Positions 25,442 to 34,602 of a stretch of 51,977 nucleotides of DNA are shown here, in pieces. Every line of letters starts with the position of its first letter. The first letter of the stretch is position 1. The stretch is taken from assembly GCA_021296345.1 (NCBI GenBank), contig JAGWAN010000007.1, positions 1 through 51,977 on the forward strand, written 5' to 3'. The notes under the pieces were generated by a model that ran no database searches, was not told the DNA's origin, and saw nothing but the letters and a program-made list of their open reading frames with translations. The DNA comes from Acidimicrobiia bacterium (lineage in GTDB: Bacteria > Actinomycetota > Acidimicrobiia > Spongiisociales > Spongiisociaceae). The position numbers and the translations under genes are program-made.

Positions 25442-25760
25442 TGGACATTTGCCACAGTGCCGTCGCATACTGGTGTGTAGTTGCAAGCACCACCGGTCCG
25501 GTTGCGGTACCGAGCGGACCGGGGCGGGGATCATGTTGCCGGAGGCGACCCGTTGCGGGGGATGGAGGGACGCGTTCGGAAGCCTTGGAGGTGGCGGCTG
25601 GGGGTGTGCCCGCCGGAGGGGTCCGGGTCGGGCGTTTTTCGCGTTCTGTTTTTCGCGTTCTCGGGTCCGCTGAGCCCGGCCGCCGTGGAGGGGGCGCCGC
25701 GTTCCGGATGTCGGTGACGAGCCCGGGAATCAGGGCACTACGAGGGTACCGAGAGATGCC
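25442..25760 (+). repeat. diverged intergenic repeat, copy B
   Basis: Second copy of the element at 16582-16850, in the 705-base gap between the alcohol dehydrogenase and the convergent molybdenum-hydroxylase operon. Landmarks: TGGACA (25442), CATACT (25466-25471) inside GTCGCATACTGG, GGAGGTGGCGGCTGGGGG (25587-25604), TTTTTCGCGTTCT twice in tandem (25635 and 25649), GGTGACGA (25713), GAATCAGG (25727) and GAGGGT (25742). Distance from CATACT to the GGAGGTGG block is 121 bases here and 119 in copy A; the last three blocks have identical spacing. It follows the nucleotidyltransferase remnant. The remaining 25139-25315 and 25761-25843 show no gene. Confidence 0.55.
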
Positions 25761-25843
25761 CGGTCCGCCCGATGGCCGTGCAACGAACCCCAGGTCGAGG
25801 CATCGCCGGCCAGCCGATCCCCTTCTCTTTCGCCACGCGCCAT

Positions 25844-28114
25844 CTAGGCGCGGCCGGCAGCGATCCGGCGGACCCGCTCGGGTCCCAGCGGCAGGCGGGT
25901 CACCTTCTCGGGACAGCCGAGCGCGTCGGCCACGGCGTTGGCTATAGCCGCTCCCACCGCGGTGATACCTCCCTCACCCGCTCCCTTCACGCCGAGCGGA
26001 TTGAGCGGGCTGGGCGCTTCCTCGAGCAGCAGCACCTCCACGTCGGGCATCTCGGCGATAGTGGGCATCAGGTAGTCCATGAACGTGGCCGCCAGGGGCT
26101 GGCCGGACTCGTCGTAGGCGAAGTCCTCGAGCAGCGCGCCCCCGATGCCCTGGGCTGCGCCGCCCGCGATCTGGCCATTGACCAGCTCCGGGTTCACCGC
26201 CTTGCCGACCTCGTAGGCCACCACGAGCCGTTCCACCTCGACCCGGCCGGAGTCGGGATCCACTCGCACGATCGCGGCGTGGATGCCATAGGGATAGGCC
26301 ATGTGGTGCGCCTCGAACCAGCCTTCGGCGGCCAAGCCGGGCTCGCCGCTGGTCAGGCCGGGACGTAGCCTCCGCGCCACCTCACCCAGCATGATGGCCG
26401 GCCCGGCAGGTGAGCCCCGCACGAACACCCGGCCCCGTTCGATGGTGAGGTCATCGGGATCGGCCTCCAGTGCCGCAGCCGCCGCCTCCAAGGCCTTGCG
26501 CCGCACGCGGCGGGCGGCGATCAGGGTGGCGGAGCCGGACATGACGGTGACCCGGCTGGCGAAGGCGCCCATGCCGTAGGCGAGGTCGTCGGTCTGGCCG
26601 TGGCGCACCCGCACCGAGTCGATTCCCACACCCAGCTCGTCGGCGCACACCTGCGCGAGCACGGTTTCGACGCCTTGGCCGATCGAGGCCACGCCGGTGA
26701 TCACCAGCACCTCTCCCGCCTCGTCCACGGTGACCCTCACCCCGTCGAACGGGCCGAGCCCGCTCTTCTCCACGAAGAACCCCATGCCGAGGCCCACCAA
26801 CTCGCCATCCACCCGCCTCCGTGCGAGATCGGTGGTCAGCTGCTCGTAGTCCAGGTACTCGAGGGTCCGGTCCAGGAACCCTGGGTAATCGCCGGAGTCA
26901 TAAGTCAACTCGGTGCCGAGCGCGGCGATCCCCCGCTCGTATGGCATGCGCTCGGGCGGAACCAGGTTGCGGCGGCGAACCTCGGACGAGTCGAGACCGA
27001 GCCGGTGGGCTATCACCTCGATCAGGCGCTCGCGTACGAAGGTACTCTCGTACCGGCCGGGGGCCCGGTAGGTGCCGCATGGGGTCTTGTTGCTGAGCAT
27101 CACATGGCCGCGGCTCCGGTATGCGGGCCAGGCGTACGGTCCCGGGAGCATGGAGGTGGTCAGCTCCGTGACCGTCACCTGATGGGTACGCAGGTAGGCC
27201 CCCTGATCCACCCAGAACTCGTCGATCACGCCCCTTATCCAGCCGTCGGCTTCCACCGCCGCCCTTATCCGGTGGACCTGATCTCGCGAGTGGTTGGCGG
27301 CCAGCATGTGCTCCCGGCGATCCTCCACCCAGCGGATGGGGCGCCCGAGCCGAAGGGCGGCCAGGCACACCAGTACGTCCTCGGGATAGAGCTCGCCCCT
27401 GATCCCGAACCCTCCCCCCACATGGCCCTCCCGGAGAACCACGGCGCCGAGGGGGAGGCCGAGCATGGAGGCTATGGCGGCCCGGTTGTGGTGGGGCACC
27501 TTGGCGGCGCCGAACATCTCCAGCACCGACCTCATCGGGTCGTAGTGAGCCAGCGCTCCCCGGGTCTCCATGGGAACCCCGGAGTGCCTCCCCACCGCCA
27601 ACTCCATCTCCACCACGACCGGCGCGTCCCCGAAGGCCTCCTCAAGGTCTCCGTAGGCCTTCTCCACCACCGTCGTCTCGATGGCCTCCGGCCCGGCCGC
27701 CAGCGGATCCACCACCGGATCGAGCTCCTCGATACCGGCGAAGACCAGCTCGGCGGCGTCCTCGGCCAGATAGGAGTCGGTGGCCAGCACGATCGCGACC
27801 GGCTCGCCCACGTAGCGGACGTGGTCGGCGGCGAGGACGGGTTGGCGGAACCGTTCCAGACCCTCGACCCAGGCCATGCGGTAGTCGATTGGCGGGACCT
27901 CCCGGACGTCGTCGCGGGTCCAGACCGCCTCCACCCCGTCCATGGCGCGCGCCTCCGAGGTGTCGATCTCCAGCAGGCGGCCGTGGGCCACCGGTGAGCG
28001 CACCACCCTCATATGCAGCTGGTAGGGAAGGGACAGGTCGGCGACGAACCGGGCCCTTCCTGTCAGTAGCGGTCGGTCCTCGATCCTCTTGACCGAGCTA
28101 CCGACATAGCTCAT
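25844..28114 (-). CDS. molybdenum hydroxylase large subunit (xanthine dehydrogenase family), paralogue 2
   Basis: A 756-residue molybdopterin-cytosine-dinucleotide-binding subunit. It starts MSYVGSSVKRIEDRPLL at 28114, where its ATG overlaps the stop of the iron-sulfur gene. Family marks are GGGFGIRGELYPEDV, TYRAPGRYESTFVRERL and the C-terminal KGAGEGG with the catalytic Glu. The CO-dehydrogenase active-site loop (AYxCSFR) is absent, so it is not a form I CoxL. It hydroxylates an N-heterocycle, purine or aldehyde, with electrons leaving through the 2Fe-2S and FAD subunits. It is closer to the divergent paralogue at 31813 than to its operon partner at 28590. Confidence 0.93.
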   Translation of the reverse strand: MSYVGSSVKRIEDRPLLTGRARFVADLSLPYQLHMRVVRSPVAHGRLLEIDTSEARAMDGVEAVWTRDDVREVPPIDYRMAWVEGLERFRQPVLAADHVRYVGEPVAIVLATDSYLAEDAAELVFAGIEELDPVVDPLAAGPEAIETTVVEKAYGDLEEAFGDAPVVVEMELAVGRHSGVPMETRGALAHYDPMRSVLEMFGAAKVPHHNRAAIASMLGLPLGAVVLREGHVGGGFGIRGELYPEDVLVCLAALRLGRPIRWVEDRREHMLAANHSRDQVHRIRAAVEADGWIRGVIDEFWVDQGAYLRTHQVTVTELTTSMLPGPYAWPAYRSRGHVMLSNKTPCGTYRAPGRYESTFVRERLIEVIAHRLGLDSSEVRRRNLVPPERMPYERGIAALGTELTYDSGDYPGFLDRTLEYLDYEQLTTDLARRRVDGELVGLGMGFFVEKSGLGPFDGVRVTVDEAGEVLVITGVASIGQGVETVLAQVCADELGVGIDSVRVRHGQTDDLAYGMGAFASRVTVMSGSATLIAARRVRRKALEAAAAALEADPDDLTIERGRVFVRGSPAGPAIMLGEVARRLRPGLTSGEPGLAAEGWFEAHHMAYPYGIHAAIVRVDPDSGRVEVERLVVAYEVGKAVNPELVNGQIAGGAAQGIGGALLEDFAYDESGQPLAATFMDYLMPTIAEMPDVEVLLLEEAPSPLNPLGVKGAGEGGITAVGAAIANAVADALGCPEKVTRLPLGPERVRRIAAGRA

Positions 28115-28593
28115 CCCCGCATGACCTCGGCGGCCTGGCGCACCGATTTCAGTATGTTCTGGTACCCGGTGCAGCGGCACAGGTTGGATGACAGCACCGC
28201 TCGCAGCTCGTCCTCGTCGGGATCGGGGTTCTGTTCCAGGTACCCGGCCGACAGCATCAGGAAACCCGGAGTACAGAAACCGCACTGGAGCCCGTGGTTC
28301 TCCCAGAAGGCCTGCTGGATCGGGTGGAGCCGGTCACCGTCGGCTAGGTCTTCCACCGTGCGGAGTTCCATGCCCTCGCACTGGACGGCGAACATCAGGC
28401 AGGCCCGAACCGGTTGGCCGTCGGCCAGGATCGTGCAGGCGCCGCACACGCCGTGCTCGCACCCCAGGTGGGTTCCCGTAAGCCCGCAATCGTCTCGCAG
28501 GGTGTCGGCCAGAGTGCGCCGGGGCTCCACCCGGACCCGGTAGGACCGGCCGTTGACCGCGAGGGTGACCTCGACCTTGGTTCGCTCGCTCAT
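28111..28593 (-). CDS. (2Fe-2S) subunit of a molybdenum hydroxylase
   Basis: A 160-residue protein of normal length for a CoxS/XdhC-type subunit. The N-terminal plant-ferredoxin-like cluster uses Cys45, Cys50, Cys53 and Cys65 (GCEHGVCGAC, then RAC). The second, alpha-helical cluster uses Cys104, Cys107, Cys139 and Cys141 (CGFCTPG, then NLCRCTGY). It passes electrons from the molybdenum centre to FAD. Both ends overlap neighbours by four bases (stop of paralogue 1 at its start, start of paralogue 2 at its stop), so it is translated with both large subunits and may serve both. Confidence 0.96.
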   Translation of the reverse strand: MSERTKVEVTLAVNGRSYRVRVEPRRTLADTLRDDCGLTGTHLGCEHGVCGACTILADGQPVRACLMFAVQCEGMELRTVEDLADGDRLHPIQQAFWENHGLQCGFCTPGFLMLSAGYLEQNPDPDEDELRAVLSSNLCRCTGYQNILKSVRQAAEVMRG

Positions 28594-30908
28594 GCGGGAA
28601 TCCTCTCGCTCTCGCTTACCAGCCTACGCAGCCGGGACGGGGTCGCAGGCATCTCGGTGATCTCGACTCCGAAGGGACGAAGCGCATCGGCGACCGCGTT
28701 GATGACGGCGGCCGGGGCGCCGATAGTGCCCCCCTCCCCCAAGCCCTTGGCGCCGGTGATGGTGGCTTCGGAGATGGTCTCCAGATGGTGGACCTCGAAG
28801 GTGGGAACCTCCGCCAGGGTGGGCGGCAGGAAGTCCATGAGCGAGGTGGTGAGGATGTTGCCCTCTTCGTCATAACGGATCTCCTCGTACAGGGCGCCGG
28901 CGATCCCTTGGGTGACGCCGCCGTGGAGCTGCCCGTCCACGATCATCGGGTTGATGAGGCGCCCGGCGTCCTCCACCACCACGAACCGATCCACCCGTAC
29001 CCCGCCCGTCTCCGGATCCACTTCCACCATTGCCGCATGGCAGGCGTTGGAGAAGGTTCCGTCCGGATCGTAGGTGGCCGTGGCGGTGAGGCCGGGATCC
29101 ATGCCGGCGGCCAAACGGTGGCTGGAGTGGTAGGCGAGGCGGGCCAGTTCCGCCACCTCGATCCCCGCATCCGTACCCGCCACGGTCGCCCGGCCGGCCC
29201 GGATGACGATGTCCTCGGGCGCCGCCTCCAGCTCCGCGGCGGCGATGCCGGCCAGCTTGGCGGCCAGCCGGCCGGATGCGAGGCGGGCCGCTCCCCCGGC
29301 GATGACCAGCGACCGGCTGGCGAACGTGCCCCAGCCGTACGGCGTGCGGTCGGTGTCGCCGTGAACGATCCGGACCCGGGCCGGCGCCACTCCTAGTTCA
29401 TCCCCGATCAGCTGCGCCAGGGTGGTCTCCAACCCCTGGCCGTGCGGGGAGGCCCCCAACCGGGCCTCCACGTTGCCGGACGGGTCCATGGCCAGGTCCA
29501 CGGTCTCATATCCGGGTGTCACGTCCATGCTCCGGGCGGCGAAGGCCGATGTCCCGTAGCCCGTGCGTTCCGAAAACACGGAGAAGCCGACCCCGAGGTA
29601 GCGACCCTCGGACCGGGCGGATAGCTGGCGTTCCCGGAAGTCCTCCAGACCGATCACCTCGACGGCCCGGTCCAGGGACTCCACGTAGGAACCCTCGTCG
29701 TACACCAGGCCGGTGGCCGAGGTGTAGGGGAACTCCGATACCAGGTTGCGGCGCCTGATCTCGGCGGGCTCGATCCCGAAGCGGACCGCCGCCAGATCCA
29801 TGAGGCGCTCCATGGCCAGAGTGATCACCGGTCTCGACACCCCCCGGTAGGGCGCCATCGGGCAGGTGTTGGTGGTGACGCCCCGGGACCGGACTCGGTA
29901 GGCGCCGAAGTCGTAGGGCCCCGGGAACTCGGCCAGCGCCATCAGCGGCTCCACCCCGCAGGTCACCGGGTAACAGGAGTAGGCGCCGATGTTGCACAGC
30001 AGGTCGGCATCCACCGCCAGCAGCCGCGCGTCCGCGTCGAAGGCGCCCCGCACCCGGTAGTGATGGTCGCGACTGTGGAAGGAGGACATCAGGTTCTCGC
30101 GCCGGTCCTCCACCCACGACACGGTGGTCCGGAGCCGACGCGCCACCCAGGCGGTCACCACGTCCTCTGGCGCCAGGCAGAACTTCTGCCCGAAGGCCCC
30201 TCCCACATCCGGGACCACCACCCTCAAGTCCGACTCGGGCATGCCGAGCAGGTCGGCCAGGACGGTACGGACCACGTGGGGCGACTGGACGGAAGCGGTG
30301 AGGGTGGTCCGCCCCGAACGCGGGTCGTAGGAGGCGACGGAGCCTCGAGCCTCCAGAGGGAGAGCGTTCTGGCGCCGGGAGCGCAGATCGAACTCCACCA
30401 CCGCCGCGGCGCCCGCGAAGACCTCGTCCACCCTCTCGGTTTCGAAGCGGGCGTCGACGACCACGTTGCCCTCCAGGTGGTCGTGCACGGCCGGCGCGCC
30501 CGGGCGGAGGGCGTCCGGAGCGCTGATCACCCGGTCTTCCGGCTCGATGTCCACGAAGACCTGCTCGGCGGCATCCTCCGCCTCCTCGGGCGTTCCCGCC
30601 ACCACCACCGCTACGGCCTCGCCCACGAAGCGGACCTTGCCGGAGGCCAGGACCGGCTGCTCGATGGGGTGGAAGTCCGGCCGGTGGAGCAGCGGACGGA
30701 TGGGACGCACCTCCCTGAGGTCCGCGCCGGTGAAGGCTGTGATCCCCTCGTGCGCCTCGATGGAGACGATCCGGCCGTGGGCGACCGGGCTACGGACGAA
30801 CCTCAGAAAGGAGGCGTCCCCGGTTAGGTCTGCCACGAACCGGCCCTCGCCGGTGAGCAGGGGTGGATCCTCGAAGCGCGGGAGCGGCTGCCCGATCCAC
30901 GGGATCAC
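28590..30908 (-). CDS. molybdenum hydroxylase large subunit (xanthine dehydrogenase family), paralogue 1
   Basis: A 772-residue subunit starting at GTG 30908, which overlaps the stop of the FAD-subunit gene. It has FEDPPLLTGEGRFVADL at the N-terminus, GGAFGQKFCLAPEDV in the cofactor region, CPMAPYRGVSRP where CoxL proteins carry their active-site loop, and GLGEGG with the catalytic Glu at the C-terminus. The loop differs both from CO dehydrogenase (AYxCSFR) and from the other two paralogues here (TYRAPGR), so this subunit probably has a different substrate. It belongs to a four-gene operon in which every junction overlaps. Confidence 0.93.
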   Translation of the reverse strand: MIPWIGQPLPRFEDPPLLTGEGRFVADLTGDASFLRFVRSPVAHGRIVSIEAHEGITAFTGADLREVRPIRPLLHRPDFHPIEQPVLASGKVRFVGEAVAVVVAGTPEEAEDAAEQVFVDIEPEDRVISAPDALRPGAPAVHDHLEGNVVVDARFETERVDEVFAGAAAVVEFDLRSRRQNALPLEARGSVASYDPRSGRTTLTASVQSPHVVRTVLADLLGMPESDLRVVVPDVGGAFGQKFCLAPEDVVTAWVARRLRTTVSWVEDRRENLMSSFHSRDHHYRVRGAFDADARLLAVDADLLCNIGAYSCYPVTCGVEPLMALAEFPGPYDFGAYRVRSRGVTTNTCPMAPYRGVSRPVITLAMERLMDLAAVRFGIEPAEIRRRNLVSEFPYTSATGLVYDEGSYVESLDRAVEVIGLEDFRERQLSARSEGRYLGVGFSVFSERTGYGTSAFAARSMDVTPGYETVDLAMDPSGNVEARLGASPHGQGLETTLAQLIGDELGVAPARVRIVHGDTDRTPYGWGTFASRSLVIAGGAARLASGRLAAKLAGIAAAELEAAPEDIVIRAGRATVAGTDAGIEVAELARLAYHSSHRLAAGMDPGLTATATYDPDGTFSNACHAAMVEVDPETGGVRVDRFVVVEDAGRLINPMIVDGQLHGGVTQGIAGALYEEIRYDEEGNILTTSLMDFLPPTLAEVPTFEVHHLETISEATITGAKGLGEGGTIGAPAAVINAVADALRPFGVEITEMPATPSRLRRLVSESERIPA

Positions 30909-31762
30909 GCGGCGATCGCCTGCTCAAGAGCTCGTCGGGTCAGGGCGCGTACCAGGTCCCGCCGGTAATCGGCGGACCCGTGGATATCGCCGATGGCGTC
31001 GATCTCGAGAGCGGCGATCTCTGCGGCGGCCCGGAAGGATTCCTCGGTGGCGACCTGGCCCTCCAGCGCCTGCTCCGCCTCGGGGGCTCGCAGCGGACGG
31101 TCGCTCACACCACCGAGCGCGATCCGGGCGTTCCCGACCCGCCCGTCATCGGATTCGAGAGCCACTGCGGCCATGGTCAGGGCGAAATCACCGGCCCGGC
31201 GGCTGAACTGCTGGAACCCGACCCGGGTGTGCTGGGAGAGTTTGGGAAGGCGAGCCTCCACCAGGAGCTCCTCGGGTTCGAGAGCGGTGGTGAATACGGT
31301 CTGGAAGAACCCGGCGGCAGGGATGTCACGACCGCCGGACAGGCTCCGGGTGGACAGCTCGGCATCGAGCAGCAGGGCGATCACGCACCACTCGGCGGCC
31401 GGGTCGGCATGGGCCAGGCTGCCCCCGAAGGTGCCCCTGATCCTGATCGGCAGGTGGCCGACGTGGTGGGCGGCCATGGCCAGGAGGCGGCCGGTAGGGC
31501 CTTTTGTAACCGGTTGCTCGAAGGTCACGTGGCGAACCATCGCGCCGATCCGGAGCGTGTCGCCGTCCTCGTCCAAGTAGTCGAGCTCGTCGAGCGGGTT
31601 GATGTCGACCAGAACCGCGGGACGGGCCAGGCGGAAGTTCATGGCCGGGACCAGGCTCTGGCCACCGGCCAAGACCTTGGCCTCGTAGCCGTACTCGCCC
31701 AGATGAGCTACCGCTTCGGACACGGATCGGGCCTGGTGGTAGTCGAATGGAGCCGGCTTCAT
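30905..31762 (-). CDS. FAD-binding subunit of a molybdenum hydroxylase
   Basis: A 285-residue CoxM/XdhB-type protein. FAD-binding motifs are KVLAGGQSLVP near residues 31-41 and GTFGGSLAHADP in the middle. The open frame extends to 31822, but that would overlap the divergent gene starting at 31813, and the natural N-terminus is MKPAPFDYH at 31762, so 31762 is chosen. No strong Shine-Dalgarno is visible. It accepts electrons from the 2Fe-2S subunit and passes them to an external acceptor. It is the first gene of the operon and the only FAD subunit in the window, so it may be shared by all three large subunits. Confidence 0.94.
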   Translation of the reverse strand: MKPAPFDYHQARSVSEAVAHLGEYGYEAKVLAGGQSLVPAMNFRLARPAVLVDINPLDELDYLDEDGDTLRIGAMVRHVTFEQPVTKGPTGRLLAMAAHHVGHLPIRIRGTFGGSLAHADPAAEWCVIALLLDAELSTRSLSGGRDIPAAGFFQTVFTTALEPEELLVEARLPKLSQHTRVGFQQFSRRAGDFALTMAAVALESDDGRVGNARIALGGVSDRPLRAPEAEQALEGQVATEESFRAAAEIAALEIDAIGDIHGSADYRRDLVRALTRRALEQAIAA

Positions 31763-31812
31763 GAGGGCCGGAGTGTAGTATCCGGGCGCCAACCCGAGGC
31801 CTTTACCGTCCC

Positions 31813-34137
31813 ATGACCCCACACCAGCGGCCGGCGCCTGCCGGTGGTATCGGCAGTTCCATCCGGCGCCACGAGGACCCTCCGCTGCTGGCCGGCCGGG
31901 CCCGCTACGTGGCCGATATCCGCCTTCCGGGCATGCTCACCATCGCTGTGGTCAGGGCCCCCGTCGCCCATGGCACGCTGCGGAGCATCGACTGCTCCGA
32001 GGCCCGCCGGCTACCCGGAGTGGAAGCGGTCTTCACTGCCGAAGAGGTGAGCAAGTCGCTCGGAGACATTCCCAGCATCCCGCCCCGGGTCTCGTTCGAC
32101 GACACCGTGATCCCCTACCTGCAACCGATCATCGCCCACGACCGGGTGCGCTATGTCGGCGAGCCGATGGCATTGGTGGTGGCCCGGGATCGGTACGTGG
32201 CGGAGGATGCCGCCGATCTGGTGTTCGCCGACATCGACCTTCTCCCGATGATGATGGATGCGGGCGCCGGGGACCGGCCCGCTCGGCGCCTGTTCGACCC
32301 GGAGAACCTGGTCACGACCCTCGAAGCCCGCTTCGGCGACGCAGAACGGGCATTCAGGCAGGCGGAGGTGGTGGTCGAGGCCGAGTTGGCCATCGGCCGC
32401 CACAGCGGCGTGCCGATGGAGACACGGGGCATAGTGGTCGAGTTCGACCCGGCCGGCGAACGGATGACCGTCCACGGCGCGACCAAGGTGCCGCACTGGA
32501 ACCTGGCAACCACGGCGGAACTCCTGGGAATGCCTCCCGGTCGTCTGCGCATGCGCGAGACGGCGGTGGGGGGAGGCTTCGGCGTGCGGGGCGAGCTGTA
32601 CCCCGAGGATGTCCTGGCGGTGTGGGTAGCCGACCGGCTGGGTCGATCGGTGGCCTGGATCGAGGACCGCAGGGAACACCTCCTGGCGGCCAACCACTCG
32701 CGCGAGCAGCTGCATCGGGCGCGCATAGCCGGTGACCGGAAGGGCCGGATCTCCGCCATCGCATCGGACTGCGATATGGACATGGGCGCCTATGCCCGCA
32801 CCCACAGCATCCGGGTGGCGGACCTGACGCTGTCGATGCTCCCCGGCCCCTACGACCTGGAGGCATACCGGGGAACGGCCCGGTGCGTGGTCACGAACAA
32901 GACCCCCACCGGCACCTATCGAGCTCCCGGCCGGTTCGAATCCAGCTTCGTGCGGGAGCGGCTCATCGACCTGTACGCCGCCGAGATCGGCATGGACCCG
33001 GTCGAGGTACGGCGCCGCAACCTGATCAAACCCGACCGGATCCCTTATTCCCGCCCGCTGTCGTCGACCGGCGAGCCGATGCTGTTCAGCGACGGCGACT
33101 TCCCGGCCATCCTCGACCGGCTGGTCGGTTCGTTCGACTGGCAGGCCTTGGAGCAACGGCGGGAGGGGGGCGAGCAGGTCGGAGCCGGCGTGGCGATGTT
33201 CATGGAGAAGTCAGGATTGGGTCCGTGGGAGACCGGCACGGTCGAAGTCGACCCCGATGGTCTGGTGCGGGTCCGGTCGGGATGCTCCTCGGTCGGCCAG
33301 GGCATCCGCACGGTCCTCGCTCAGATCGTGGCCGATCAGCTCCAGCTGGATCACACCCGGGTCCGGGTGGAGCTACTCGACACGGACCGGACGCCCTACG
33401 GGACCGGAAGCTACGCCAGCCGATCGACGGTCACCGCGGGTAGCGCTCTCGTTCGGGCCGCCGAGGAAGTAGTGAGGATCACCAAGCAGGTGGCGGCCGT
33501 GGATTTCGAGGTGGACGCGGAGGACCTGGACTACCGGAACGGCTCGGTCTTCGTGTCCGGATCGCCCGAGTTCAGCCTGTCCGTCTTCGAGGCGGCCGCC
33601 CGGCTGCATCCCGTGACGGCCCGCAAGTACGGAAGGTCCGAGCCGGGCCTGGCCGTGGACTCGGTGTTCGAGGTGGAGCGGGTGGTCTACCCGTGCGGCG
33701 CCAACCTGGCCGTGGTCCGGGTGGATCGGGAGACGGGCGAGGTGGCGGTCGAGCAGCTGATCCTGTATTACGACATCGGGAGGGCGATCAACCCGATGCT
33801 GGTGGCGGGACAGATGGAGGGAGGCGCCATCCAAGCCGTCGGGGGCGCGCTGTACGAGCAGTTCGCCTACGACGCGGACGGCAACCCCTTGTGTGGATCC
33901 TTCATGGATTACCTGCTGCCCACCCTCGCCGAGACGCCGGCCATGACCGCCCTCATCGGCGAGCAGGACCCGACCGTCACCAACCCGCTGGGCATCAAAG
34001 GAGCAGGAGAGGGAGGCGTCCCGGGAGTGGCCGCGGCCATTGCCACCGCGATAGAACATGCCCTGGGCCGCCCCGGCCTCGCCAGCCACCTACCCATAAC
34101 CCCCGAAAGGGTGATGGAACACTCAACCGCGGGTTGA
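31813..34137 (+). CDS. molybdenum hydroxylase large subunit (xanthine dehydrogenase family), paralogue 3
   Basis: A 774-residue subunit on the opposite strand from the other four genes of the locus, with 50 bases between the divergent starts. It has IRRHEDPPLLAGRARYVADI, GGGFGVRGELYPEDV, GTYRAPGRFESSFVRERL and KGAGEGG. These are nearly the same as in paralogue 2 (25844-28114), so the two probably arose by duplication. No 2Fe-2S or FAD partner lies beside it on its strand. It must borrow those subunits from the divergent operon to work. CO dehydrogenase activity is not supported by the loop sequence. Confidence 0.93.
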   Translation: MTPHQRPAPAGGIGSSIRRHEDPPLLAGRARYVADIRLPGMLTIAVVRAPVAHGTLRSIDCSEARRLPGVEAVFTAEEVSKSLGDIPSIPPRVSFDDTVIPYLQPIIAHDRVRYVGEPMALVVARDRYVAEDAADLVFADIDLLPMMMDAGAGDRPARRLFDPENLVTTLEARFGDAERAFRQAEVVVEAELAIGRHSGVPMETRGIVVEFDPAGERMTVHGATKVPHWNLATTAELLGMPPGRLRMRETAVGGGFGVRGELYPEDVLAVWVADRLGRSVAWIEDRREHLLAANHSREQLHRARIAGDRKGRISAIASDCDMDMGAYARTHSIRVADLTLSMLPGPYDLEAYRGTARCVVTNKTPTGTYRAPGRFESSFVRERLIDLYAAEIGMDPVEVRRRNLIKPDRIPYSRPLSSTGEPMLFSDGDFPAILDRLVGSFDWQALEQRREGGEQVGAGVAMFMEKSGLGPWETGTVEVDPDGLVRVRSGCSSVGQGIRTVLAQIVADQLQLDHTRVRVELLDTDRTPYGTGSYASRSTVTAGSALVRAAEEVVRITKQVAAVDFEVDAEDLDYRNGSVFVSGSPEFSLSVFEAAARLHPVTARKYGRSEPGLAVDSVFEVERVVYPCGANLAVVRVDRETGEVAVEQLILYYDIGRAINPMLVAGQMEGGAIQAVGGALYEQFAYDADGNPLCGSFMDYLLPTLAETPAMTALIGEQDPTVTNPLGIKGAGEGGVPGVAAAIATAIEHALGRPGLASHLPITPERVMEHSTAG

Positions 34138-34238
34138 CCACATTCACTACTCCGGAGCGGGCGCCACGACCCGGCCGAACTGCGGAACATCATGGCGGCG
34201 GACGGGCTCTCCGAATCCGACACCCCTTGAACGGCGCG

Positions 34239-34583
34239 CTACCGGCTTCCTGCCGACTTCCAGAGCCGTGCGCCGGTGGTTCCTAAGACCAGCGGGTTCA
34301 GAGCGGAGACCAGGAACCAGCCCACATTGTCCGCCTCGCTGACCGAATCGAAATCTCCCGAGCCGAGGAGCCGGAACCAAAGAGTGAAGAACCATTTGGA
34401 CAGAACCAGGGTGCCGTAGAACCCGACCTGATCGGCCAGGTAACGGCCCGGATCGGCGCCTTGATCGACCGCACCAAGTTTGCATCTCCACACCACGACG
34501 AGCGATGCCAGAATGCCCGCGGCTGTGAGATAGTTCAGGACCCCGTAGACCTCAACGGGGGCGGGGGCGAAGACGACCTGCAC
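34239..34583 (-). CDS. small predicted membrane protein, family unknown
   Basis: A 114-residue protein if the GTG at 34583 is used. It has hydrophobic segments at about residues 12-31 (VYGVLNYLTAAGILASLVVV), 50-72 (around GTLVLSKWFFTLWF) and 86-104. The frame is open further upstream into the glutamine synthetase gene, with an ATG at 34661. The GTG is preferred because GAAGG lies before it and it avoids a 59-base overlap. It follows the glutamine synthetase homologue directly, so it may be the last gene of that operon. I do not recognise the family. The 100 bases from 34138 to 34238 show no gene. Confidence 0.5.
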   Translation of the reverse strand: MQVVFAPAPVEVYGVLNYLTAAGILASLVVVWRCKLGAVDQGADPGRYLADQVGFYGTLVLSKWFFTLWFRLLGSGDFDSVSEADNVGWFLVSALNPLVLGTTGARLWKSAGSR

Positions 34584-34602
34584 CGTGTAGATGAACCTTC
34601 GG

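Noticed and set aside
26600..27997. 465-codon open frame on the plus strand
   Set aside because: Antisense to a complete molybdenum-hydroxylase large subunit with all family motifs. The translation has no recognisable domain.
28590..30908. Assignment as CO dehydrogenase CoxL
   Set aside because: The form I active-site loop AYxCSFR is absent here and in the other two large subunits. Only membership of the wider xanthine dehydrogenase family can be supported.
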